In this document: in pieces, positions 16,405 to 24,011 of the stretch | Layout of the letters: every line of letters starts with the position of its first letter | Numbering within the stretch: position 1 is the stretch's first letter | Assembly (NCBI GenBank): GCA_001038565.1 | Contig: LFJO01000002.1 | Coordinates: 362,862-401,754, forward strand | Source: Alkalihalobacillus pseudalcaliphilus | Lineage (GTDB): Bacteria > Bacillota > Bacilli > Bacillales > Bacillaceae_D | Direction of reading: 5' to 3' | DNA length: 38,893 nucleotides | Notes under the pieces: generated by a model | Databases searched by the model: none | What the model saw: only the letters and a program-made list of their open reading frames with translations | What the model was told of the DNA's origin: nothing | Program-made: the position numbers and the translations under genes

Positions 16405-16645
16405 TTATCAGCATCACTTTCATACAAAACCCACATGGCGAAGACGGTTCACTTCGCCACCAACAAAGATGAAAGTATTGGCGACTGTTCAAACTGTTGG
16501 CCCGTTTATAACTCGATCTCCATTAGGAGTCGGCCTGAACAAACAGGGAGCACTGTCCTGCTAAGGTCATTGATCGCAAGATGGATGATGAGCTAACTTT
16601 ACGGCACAAACTATCTCCCAAAAGTAACTTTCATACAAAAGAACA
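16405..16645 (-). repeat. dispersed intergenic repeat, copy E (reverse, two parts)
   Basis: Read on the minus strand, the modules TTTTGTATGAAAGT occur at 16627-16640 and again at 16416-16429, the latter preceded by CTTTCATCTTTGTTGGTGGC as in the 3' part of copy A. Between them is a small hairpin CTCC-ATTA-GGAG (near 16530) and GGCC repeats that are not in the other copies. Confidence 0.55.
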
Positions 16646-16729
16646 AATAATCTGGCTTATTTAAAGAAAGTCTTTCTTTCGTAAGTCGAAAGAATGTATA
16701 ATATTTTTAGATAAGTAAAAGGAGCTGAA

Positions 16730-18214
16730 ATGATGTATACAATTTCTAAAGAATTAAAAAAAGGACAATCTTATGATGCCCTCATTGTCGGGATTCATGA
16801 AAAGGGAGAATTTCCTCCTTTATTACAAAATGTGGACCAAGAGCTAGATGGCCAAGTTTCAGAGTTAAAAAAGTTAAAACAATTACATACGAAAAAAGGC
16901 GAACTTACTAAGGTATTTACTTTTGGAAAATCATCTGCTCAGGTGCTTTATACAATCGGATTGGGGAAACAAGCAGATTTCTCATTAGATGATTTACAAA
17001 ATATTATCGGACAAGTTGTGCGCGAAGCTAAAAAAGGAAAACTTGCACAATTAGCTATTGATGTAGACAGTTTTTCAATTGCAAATACAGAAACAAATGA
17101 AATTGTTCATATTATTTCAGAGTCAGTCGAGCTTGCTAGTTATGTGGTAGACACGTATAAAGAGAAAACAAACGAAAAACAATTCTCGTTAGAAGCGGTT
17201 ACGTTAGTTGGAGAAAAAGCAGATGAAGAATGGGAAAAGGCTGCGTTAGGTGGTCGTGCTTTTGGTGAGGGAACAAACCTTTCAAGAAAACTTGTAAATA
17301 TACCTGGTAATATGCTGACACCTACTATTTTAGCTGAAGAAGCAAAAAAGGTAGCAGATAAGCATGGTTTTGAATTTGATGTTCTAGAAAGAGAAGACAT
17401 GGAGAAGCTTGGCATGGGTGCATTATTAGCGGTTGCTCAAGGTACAGATCAGCCTCCTAAAATGATTGTCCTCAAGTACCAAGCAAAAGAGAAATGGGAA
17501 GATGTTGTTGGTTTTGTAGGAAAAGGATTAACTTTTGATGCAGGTGGTATTTCTTTAAAACCTGGGCTTAATATGCATGAAATGAAGATGGATATGGGTG
17601 GAGCCGCAGCAGTGTTAGGAGCTATGGAAATTATCGGTCAAATAAAACCGGATCGTAATATCCTAGCTGTAATCCCTTCAAGTGAAAACTTAATTAATGG
17701 TTCTGCCTTAAAGCCGGGTGATGTGATCCGTGCGATGAGTGGTAAAACGATCGAAGTCCGTAATACAGATGCAGAGGGTCGTTTAATTTTAGCCGATGGC
17801 GTTGCCTATGCGAAGCAACTGGGTGCCAATTATTTAGTTGATGTCGCAACGTTGACTGGTGCTGTTCTTATAGCATTAGGAAATTCAACGACAGGTGTAG
17901 TTCATAATAATAAAGAGTGGTATGCAAAAGTAGAAGAGGCAAGTGAACGCTCAAGAGAACCAGTATGGGCATTCCCAACGCATAAACCTTACCATGATTT
18001 ATTGAAATCAAGTGACGTAGCTGATCTTAATAATGCACCTGGCCGCTTAGGTGGTAGTATCACAGCTGGTTTATTCATTGGTGAATTTGCAGAGGATACA
18101 CCATGGGTACATCTTGATATTGCCGGAACTGCTTGGACTAGCAAGAAAACATCCACAGGACAACCAGGTGGAACAGGCGTTATGGCCCGTACATTAGCAC
18201 ATTTAGTTAAATAA
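16730..18214 (+). CDS. pepA: leucyl aminopeptidase (M17 family)
   Basis: A 494-residue two-metal aminopeptidase that removes N-terminal residues from peptides in the cytosol (YuiE in B. subtilis). It has the active-site segment GKGLTFDAGGISLKP with its catalytic lysine, DMGGAAA, and the family signature NTDAEGRL near residue 345. AAAAGGAG (16717-16724) serves the ATG at 16730 or, with better spacing, 16733. A TATAAT at 16697-16702 is a likely -10. A terminator follows at once, and then the first tandem array. Confidence 0.95.
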   Translation: MMYTISKELKKGQSYDALIVGIHEKGEFPPLLQNVDQELDGQVSELKKLKQLHTKKGELTKVFTFGKSSAQVLYTIGLGKQADFSLDDLQNIIGQVVREAKKGKLAQLAIDVDSFSIANTETNEIVHIISESVELASYVVDTYKEKTNEKQFSLEAVTLVGEKADEEWEKAALGGRAFGEGTNLSRKLVNIPGNMLTPTILAEEAKKVADKHGFEFDVLEREDMEKLGMGALLAVAQGTDQPPKMIVLKYQAKEKWEDVVGFVGKGLTFDAGGISLKPGLNMHEMKMDMGGAAAVLGAMEIIGQIKPDRNILAVIPSSENLINGSALKPGDVIRAMSGKTIEVRNTDAEGRLILADGVAYAKQLGANYLVDVATLTGAVLIALGNSTTGVVHNNKEWYAKVEEASERSREPVWAFPTHKPYHDLLKSSDVADLNNAPGRLGGSITAGLFIGEFAEDTPWVHLDIAGTAWTSKKTSTGQPGGTGVMARTLAHLVK

Positions 18215-18225
18215 AAACATAAATG

Positions 18226-18271
18226 AAAAGCTTTCTTACCTTACCATTCGGTATCGTAAGGAAGCTTTTTT
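18226..18271 (+). terminator. intrinsic terminator of pepA
   Basis: AAAAGCTT / AAGCTTTT with CTTAC / GTAAG and TACC / GGTA stems inside, then T. It separates pepA from tandem array 1. Confidence 0.8.
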
Positions 18272-18337
18272 GCAATTATAAAGTTGTGCATATATAGGGT
18301 GCATAGAAATGTTAAGCGTTGCACGCTGATAAAAAGA

Positions 18338-18834
18338 GAGTAACCCCGAGGAAACGGAGAATCGCGGTGTTGCTCATGAAAAAAGCGGGAGTAACCCCGA
18401 GCAAACGGAGAATCGCGGGGTTGCTCATGAAAAAAGCGGGAGTAACCCCGAGCAAACGGAGAATCGCGGGGTTGCTCGTGAAAAAAGTGGGAGTAACCCC
18501 GAGCAAACGGAGAATCGTGGGGTTGCTGGTGAAAAAAGGGAGAGTAACCCCGAGGAAACGGAGAATCGCGGGGTTGCTTGTGAAAAAAGGGAGAGTAACC
18601 CCGAGGAAACGGAGAATCACGGGGTTGCTGGTGAAAAAAGGGAGAGTAACCCCGAGGAAACGGAGAATCACGGGGTTGCTGGTGAAAAAAGTGGGAGTAA
18701 CCCCGAGCAAACGGAGAATCGTGGGGTTGCTGGTGAAAAAAGTGGGAGTAACCCCGAGCAAACGGAGAATCGTGGGGTTGCTCGTGAAAAAAGCGCACGA
18801 AACCCCGTGGAAATATTGAATCCTAGGTTGCGAG
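18338..18834. repeat. tandem array 1, 51 bp units
   Basis: Nine clear units at exact 51-base steps (TAACCCC at 18341, 18392, 18443, 18494, 18545, 18596, 18647, 18698 and 18749) and a decayed tenth from 18797. Each unit has GAGTAACCCCG and, 16 bases on, CGGGGTTGCTC or a close variant, an 11 bp hairpin with one G-T pair (18389-18426 is the clearest). Because 51 is a multiple of 3 the array stays open in several frames on both strands, but none has a ribosome binding site. Units are 80-95% alike by eye; changes fall mostly in the loop and the spacer. Confidence 0.92.
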
Positions 18835-19432
18835 CCAATAAGCGAGAGAAATCGAATTTCCGTGCGGGAATAACATCTATATCCAAATTGTAAAATATTT
18901 AGGACTTTTTGATTGCATCCTCTGTTAATTGTCAGATAATTTATTCGGATCGATGATGATCTGAGAGGTGTAGCTAGTATTTAGTTAGCTGAGTTATTTC
19001 AGAGTATCTGAAGCTAGATTATTAAAAAGAATGAGATAATAGACAAAGATACTGGGTTTGAGTGCAAATCTTGTTTCGATTATGATTTAATATGTGAAGT
19101 AATTTAAAAGAATCTACAAGCAATTTAGTTATTTTTGACTAGATTTTTAGTTTAAAGATCTTTCATTCGTGGTAGTTATAAATATTGACGTTTGTCAAAA
19201 AGTCTTTTTATTAAAAAATAATTGCTTGAATCATGACTGGAGATGAGATTGAACTAAGTAAAATCAACCAAATAGTGTGTTTTTAACATACACCAATTGT
19301 AAGTTACATAAGTTGTCTAACAAGGAACTCCTTAGTTGGAACTTCTAAAGAGTTATAATGTTAATATCCTTTTTATTACTTATTTGGATATTACTTATAA
19401 ATAAATAGATAGAATACGAGGAGGATCAATTC
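18835..19432. other. AT-rich gene-free stretch between array 1 and ehuB
   Basis: About 600 bases with no credible ORF. Near its right end are the inverted repeats at 19326-19354 and 19362-19393 and a TATAAT at 19354-19359, so the last 120 bases probably hold the ehu promoter and operator. Confidence 0.4.
19326..19393 (+). promoter_or_regulatory. promoter/operator region of the ehu operon
   Basis: AACTCCTTAG (19326-19335) and CTAAAGAGTT (19345-19354) are inverted with one mismatch, 9 bases apart. TATAAT (19354-19359) follows. A second inverted pair, TAATATCC (19362-19369) and GGATATTA (19386-19393), lies downstream. No good -35 is spaced correctly from TATAAT, so a regulator may be needed. 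All roles are inferred. Confidence 0.4.
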
Positions 19433-20287
19433 ATGAAAAGATTGACGTTTGGAATCTTGTTAGCTGGTCTGCTTGTTTTATTAGCAGCTTGTGGTGGTTC
19501 CGGGGCAAGTGGATCAGGTGACACGATTACTGTAGGGGTCGCAAATGAAGAGCCTTATGGCTATGTTGATTTAGCGACAGATGAAGTAACGGGGGCAAAT
19601 GCCGAGATTGCAAGGGCTGTGTTCCAAAGTATGGGTTACGAGGATGTAACAGGTGAAATTACGGATTGGAACTCATTATTACCTGGATTAAATGCAGGAA
19701 ACTATGATGTTGTAACAGCGGGGATGGATATTCGTCCAGAGCGTTGTGAGCAAGCTGAATTTGCAAATGTTGAATTAGTTTACGGTGAAGGAATGGCCGT
19801 AGCAGCAGGGAACCCGCATAATCTTCAAAGCTATGAAGATCTTGTTGCTGCTGAAGATTTAACTGTTTCTATTATGTCAGCTGCTAATCAGATTGAAATG
19901 TTAAAGCAATTAGGTATGGATGAAAGTCGAATTATTACAGCTGATTCGATTGCTGATAATATTGCTGCTTTAGAATCTGGTAATGTGGATGCAACCGTGA
20001 TGACGGATGCGAGTTTATCTGCGGCATTAGAATCTGCCAATCTTGATGCGATTGAAAGAGTAGAGCCTTTCACGCAACCTGTTATTGATGGGGAACCAGC
20101 TGTAGCATATGGTGCTGCTGTATTTGCTGATTCCGATGAGGGTAGAGAATTACGTGATGAGTATAATGAACATTTACAAGAGTTAATTGATTCTGGTGAG
20201 TTATTAGAAATTATTTCTGAATTTGGATTTGGTGAGGATAACGTACCAACTGGTGATGTAACGACAGAAGACCGTTGTAATGCTTAA
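19433..20287 (+). CDS. ehuB: ectoine/hydroxyectoine-binding lipoprotein of an ABC importer
   Basis: A 284-residue extracellular solute-binding protein (family 3). The signal peptide ends in the lipobox LAAC (C20), so it is lipid-anchored. The fold begins ITVGVANEEPYGYVD; MDIRPERCEQ near residue 104 and EPFTQPVIDG near 214 resemble EhuB of ectoine importers rather than general amino-acid binding proteins. The specificity is from family resemblance and not proven. GAGGAGG precedes the ATG. It heads the operon, and a hairpin after it could let more binding protein be made than membrane parts. Confidence 0.8.
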   Translation: MKRLTFGILLAGLLVLLAACGGSGASGSGDTITVGVANEEPYGYVDLATDEVTGANAEIARAVFQSMGYEDVTGEITDWNSLLPGLNAGNYDVVTAGMDIRPERCEQAEFANVELVYGEGMAVAAGNPHNLQSYEDLVAAEDLTVSIMSAANQIEMLKQLGMDESRIITADSIADNIAALESGNVDATVMTDASLSAALESANLDAIERVEPFTQPVIDGEPAVAYGAAVFADSDEGRELRDEYNEHLQELIDSGELLEIISEFGFGEDNVPTGDVTTEDRCNA

Positions 20288-20312
20288 TTCAAACAAGAAA
20301 TAGTGATGGATG

Positions 20313-20355
20313 GCATGGTGTGTTGTTTCGTAGAGGCTTCCGCCATGCTTTTTTT
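20313..20355 (+). terminator. partial terminator between ehuB and ehuC
   Basis: GCATGG / CCATGC (6 bp, 24-base loop) followed by seven T. A leaky terminator after the binding-protein gene is common in ABC importer operons. Confidence 0.5.
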
Positions 20356-20419
20356 CTATTCGAAGTAATATTCTAGAAGATGCAATGGATTTACATATTA
20401 AAAGAAGAGAGGTGAAAGG

Positions 20420-21091
20420 ATGTTCTCCAACGCTTCTTATTTTATTCCGGTCCTATTAAGAGGATTAGAGGTAACCGTTCAAGTGTTTTTATTAGGTGCG
20501 GTTATTGCTTACACGATTGCTTTTATTGCTGGACTTGGACGAACATCACAAGTTGGTATCATCCGGTTTATTTCAACAACATTTGTTGAATTGTTTCGAG
20601 GAACTTCATTACTTGTACAAATGTTCTTCTTTGTATTTGCCTTACCGTTAATTTTTCCAGGTTTGTCGATGTCTACATTTGTTGCTGGTGGTCTTGCATT
20701 AGGTTTAAACTACGGGGCTTATGCTTCTGAAGTTGTGAGAGGCGCTGTTTTATCCATTGCTCATAGTCAAACCGAAGCAGCGATTTCTTTAAATATGAGC
20801 AAATGGCAACGACTGAGGTTCGTTATTTTACCACAAGCCGTTCGTTTAATGCTTCCTGGCTTTGGTAATAACTCTATCGAACTGTTAAAAGGAACTTCAC
20901 TCGTCTCGATTATCTCATTATCGGACATGACATTCCGTGCCACATTGTTACGAAGTAGTAATACTTCTTTGGCTTCACAGGTGGAGATCTTTACTTATTT
21001 ACTCATTCTCTACTTCTTGCTAGCTTTACCACTTATTTTCTTATCACGGTGGTTAGAGAAACGAGCATCTAAAGGGGTGAGTACTACGTGA
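20420..21091 (+). CDS. ehuC: ectoine/hydroxyectoine ABC transporter permease
   Basis: A 223-residue membrane protein of the His/Glu/Gln/Arg permease family, with about five membrane segments. It has the conserved FVELFRGTSLLVQMFF and the cytoplasmic EAA loop EAAISLNMSKWQRLRFVILPQA that docks with the ATPase. GAGAGGTGA lies just before the ATG. Its end overlaps the ehuD start by 4 bases (GTGA). Confidence 0.8.
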   Translation: MFSNASYFIPVLLRGLEVTVQVFLLGAVIAYTIAFIAGLGRTSQVGIIRFISTTFVELFRGTSLLVQMFFFVFALPLIFPGLSMSTFVAGGLALGLNYGAYASEVVRGAVLSIAHSQTEAAISLNMSKWQRLRFVILPQAVRLMLPGFGNNSIELLKGTSLVSIISLSDMTFRATLLRSSNTSLASQVEIFTYLLILYFLLALPLIFLSRWLEKRASKGVSTT

Positions 21092-21774
21092 ATACAAATG
21101 CTTGGAACTGGGAATTTGCATTTGAAGTATTCCCACATATTATCAGAGCCATTGGAGTTACGATTAGTGTGACGTTCATCGCCTTTTTTATTGCCTTAAC
21201 AATAGGTTTGCTGCTGACGTTATTACGACGTTCAAAAATTAAAATTATTTCGTGGGTAACAGGTGGAATCATCGAATTTGTTCGGGCGACACCACCTTTA
21301 GTTCAGTTGTTTTTTGTTTATTATGCAACCGATCTTAATGGATTTCAGACAGGAGCAATTGTGTTAGGTCTGCATTACAGTACGTATATTTCTGAGATAT
21401 ATCGTTCTGGGATTGAAGCGGTTCCGCAAAGTCAATGGGAAGCTAGTAAGGCATTAAACTTCACTAATGCTCAGACGTGGAGAAAGGTTATTTTACCACA
21501 AGCGATCCCACCAGTTATCCCAATGCTTGGAAATTATTTGATCGTCCTTTTTAAAGAAACGCCATTATTATCAGCGATTTTTGTCGTTGAAATGTTACAG
21601 GTTGCTCAATCAATTGGTGGTCAAACATTCCGTTATGTAGAGCCAATCACTATTGTCGGATTATTATTCCTTGTCTTAAGTTATCCTTCAGCCTTATTTA
21701 TCCGTTATTTAGAGCAGAGATTTGGTAAGGTTGATAAAAATAGTCCAGTTCAACAAAGGGGCGTGAAAGCATGA
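21088..21774 (+). CDS. ehuD: ectoine/hydroxyectoine ABC transporter permease
   Basis: The second permease, 228 residues, same family as its neighbour (about five membrane segments; EFVRATPPLVQLFF; EAA loop EASKALNFTNAQTWRKVILP). It starts with GTG inside the stop of ehuC and overlaps ehuA by 4 bases (ATGA), so B, C, D and A form one translationally coupled unit. Confidence 0.8.
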   Translation: MNTNAWNWEFAFEVFPHIIRAIGVTISVTFIAFFIALTIGLLLTLLRRSKIKIISWVTGGIIEFVRATPPLVQLFFVYYATDLNGFQTGAIVLGLHYSTYISEIYRSGIEAVPQSQWEASKALNFTNAQTWRKVILPQAIPPVIPMLGNYLIVLFKETPLLSAIFVVEMLQVAQSIGGQTFRYVEPITIVGLLFLVLSYPSALFIRYLEQRFGKVDKNSPVQQRGVKA

Positions 21775-22592
21775 GTGAACAATTAACGAATAAAGAAGAA
21801 AAAAAATCGGAAGAAACGATTGAGAATCCGATCGTTCGATATAAGAATGTTAGTAAATCATTCGGAGATACAACCGTCTTACAAAACCTTGATTTAGATA
21901 TTGCTCAAGGAGAAAAAATCGCTTTAATTGGACCATCTGGGTCAGGTAAGACAACGATTATTCGGATGTTAATGACACTTGAAGAACCTAGTTCAGGTAC
22001 AATTGAAGTAGATGGTGAGTACTTATGGCATAAAGAACAGCCTGATGGTTCGCTATCACCAGCCGATGAAAAGCATTTACGAAACGTAAGAGGCAAGATT
22101 GGGATGGTCTTCCAACAGTATAATTTGTTTCCACATATGACGATCATGAAAAACTGTACGGTAGCTCCGATAAATGTGTTAGGGATAAAAAAGGAAGAAG
22201 CTGAAGCTCGGGCGAAGGAAATGCTAGAAAAAGTTGGCTTAGGAGACAAAGTGGATGCTTATCCATCCCAGCTTTCAGGTGGTCAGCAGCAGCGTGTTGC
22301 GATTGCTCGTTCTCTCGTCATGAATCCTAAGGTGCTGTTATTTGATGAGGTGACGGCAGCTCTTGATCCTGAACTTGTTGGAGAAGTACTTGAGGTCATT
22401 AAAGATATCGCGGCAGATGGTGAGACAACGATGATTTTAATTACCCATGAAATCGATTTTGCACGTGATATTGCTGACCGAATCTTTTTCCTTCATTCAG
22501 GAAAAATTGAAGAATACGGTAAGCCAGAAGATGTATTAGTGAATCCTGAGAGTGAGAGGTTACAGTCATTCTTAAGTAGATTCCATTCATAG
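21771..22592 (+). CDS. ehuA: ectoine/hydroxyectoine ABC transporter ATP-binding protein
   Basis: A 273-residue ABC ATPase. Walker A is GPSGSGKTT near residue 54, the signature is LSGGQQQRVAIARS near 166, Walker B with the catalytic Glu is VLLFDEVTAALDPE, and the switch His is in ITHEIDFARDI. The DEVTAALDPELVGEVL wording, in place of the usual DEPTSALDPE, is typical of EhuA-type proteins. The charged N-terminal extension of about 25 residues before the ABC fold is a little longer than usual. Confidence 0.82.
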   Translation: MSEQLTNKEEKKSEETIENPIVRYKNVSKSFGDTTVLQNLDLDIAQGEKIALIGPSGSGKTTIIRMLMTLEEPSSGTIEVDGEYLWHKEQPDGSLSPADEKHLRNVRGKIGMVFQQYNLFPHMTIMKNCTVAPINVLGIKKEEAEARAKEMLEKVGLGDKVDAYPSQLSGGQQQRVAIARSLVMNPKVLLFDEVTAALDPELVGEVLEVIKDIAADGETTMILITHEIDFARDIADRIFFLHSGKIEEYGKPEDVLVNPESERLQSFLSRFHS

Positions 22593-22600
22593 TATTCAAG

Positions 22601-22630
22601 AAACCTTTACCTCCATGGTGAAGGCTTTCT
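22601..22630 (+). terminator. probable terminator of the ehu operon
   Basis: AAACCTTTACC and GGTGAAGGCTTT pair with one bulge and one G-T pair around a 5-base loop, followed by CTTTGG, a weak U-tract. Confidence 0.5.
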
Positions 22631-22993
22631 TTGGATTTTCTCGTTCTTTCAAATGAGGAGTAGGATGTCTATATTGGCATCAGTATGAGCTTCTATACAA
22701 TACGAATATGGCTAAGCCTTATGTACACTCCTCCACTAACAACTTGGAAGAATAATGTATCAGAATGAGAAGCACAACACATAGACGGTGAAGTTTTCAC
22801 AGTTTATGCTGAGTGAATGGATATACGTGAAAGCTATCGACTTTAGTTTACTCAGTACATATTGGAGAATTGAGTGTCCCTGATTACGATTCAATCTATG
22901 GAAGGACATGTTCGAATCATACTAAGTTGAAAAGGAGAATGAGTCGTTTCTATAGAATGGTTTGTTAGTAAACTTTTGATAGGAGGAAATCTA
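22631..22993. other. gene-free stretch between ehuA and the GNAT gene
   Basis: About 360 bases with no open frame preceded by a ribosome binding site except the GNAT gene itself, and no repeat or clear hairpin that I could find. It presumably holds the GNAT promoter. Confidence 0.35.
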
Positions 22994-23797
22994 GTGGTTG
23001 TTAATATAGAAACGGTTAGACAGATAGAAGCAATTGAAATTGACATGATGAAATCCAGATTAGAAGCAATCAAGGCGATGCGAGATAATCCAATGGGCGT
23101 AACGATTCGGAGGTTTGGTCATGCTTATGCCTTTGCTGTTAAACATATCCCAGGGCCTTCTTTCAACACTGTTAAAGGGTTAAGGGCTGGAGATGAGCGA
23201 TTCATTAATGAACTATTAGAACACTATAGAGACTTAAATATTCCAGTGCAATTCGAGTTAACACCTGGGCAAACATCGCCAGAGTTATTTTCACTTTTAG
23301 CACAAAAGGGTTTTTATCAGAAAGGATTTCATACGAGTTTATATGCTCCACTTGTTATAGAAGATACCTTGATGAATCATTTGGCAAATCTATCAATTAG
23401 GCCGCTTGAAGAAGAAGAATTTCCGATTTTTGCAGACATATATACACAATCATTTGCAATGCCTGATTTCTTGAAAAATAGTGTGGCTCAAAATAATCAA
23501 ATTTTGCATGAGCTTCCAAGCTGGTCTTTTTATTTGGCTAGTCTAGGTGGCGTAGATGTAGGAATTGCCGTTTTGTTTGTAAAAGATGGAGTTGCAAATC
23601 TTGCAGCAGCGGCGACTTTACCTGAGTATCGAGGAAAAGGAATACACGCAGCTTTCATTCGGAAAAGAATGGTACAAGCTTTAAGGCAGGGTTGTCATTT
23701 AATTGTTGGGCAAGCCGCGAGCATATCTATTAGTCAAAATAATATGGAGAAAGCAGGCTTTAATATAGCTTATCATAAAGCAATTTGGGGTAGCTGA
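22994..23797 (+). CDS. GNAT-family N-acetyltransferase
   Basis: A 267-residue protein. The C-terminal half has the acetyl-CoA-binding motif A, LPEYRGKGIHAAFI, and the family's closing strand region ISQNNMEKAGFNIAYHKAIW. The N-terminal half (FGHAYAFAVKHIPGPSFNTVKGL) resembles the long, two-domain GNAT proteins of Bacillus whose substrates are unknown. GTG at 22994 is the likely start because AGGAGG (22981-22986) is 7 bases upstream; an ATG at 22976 would precede that site. It lies between the ehu operon and yuiF and has its own terminator. Confidence 0.8.
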   Translation: MVVNIETVRQIEAIEIDMMKSRLEAIKAMRDNPMGVTIRRFGHAYAFAVKHIPGPSFNTVKGLRAGDERFINELLEHYRDLNIPVQFELTPGQTSPELFSLLAQKGFYQKGFHTSLYAPLVIEDTLMNHLANLSIRPLEEEEFPIFADIYTQSFAMPDFLKNSVAQNNQILHELPSWSFYLASLGGVDVGIAVLFVKDGVANLAAAATLPEYRGKGIHAAFIRKRMVQALRQGCHLIVGQAASISISQNNMEKAGFNIAYHKAIWGS

Positions 23798-23824
23798 AAC
23801 ATTGGATACATAAAAATCTAGAAG

Positions 23825-23856
23825 ACTCAATGTCCGACTGTGGTATTGAGTTTTTT
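23825..23856 (+). terminator. intrinsic terminator of the GNAT gene
   Basis: ACTCAAT / ATTGAGT (7 bp, 12-base loop) followed by a T-run. Confidence 0.65.
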
Positions 23857-24011
23857 ATATTTTTACCTTAAAGTGAATCTTTACTACGTTATCACTTTAT
23901 CAAAATAAAGAAAATGATTGACATCTCTTAGTAGGTAATGTTAGTTTAAGATAATAATGATTTAGTGATTTACCAATTTATCAGAATAAAGTATATGTGG
24001 AGTTGTTATAA

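Noticed and set aside
18241-18819. Three long open frames (one plus, two minus) across array 1, coding for 17-residue repeats
   Set aside because: They exist because the 51 bp unit has no stop in those frames and 51 is a multiple of 3. They overlap each other on both strands and lack ribosome binding sites; starts fall in the array or the pepA terminator.
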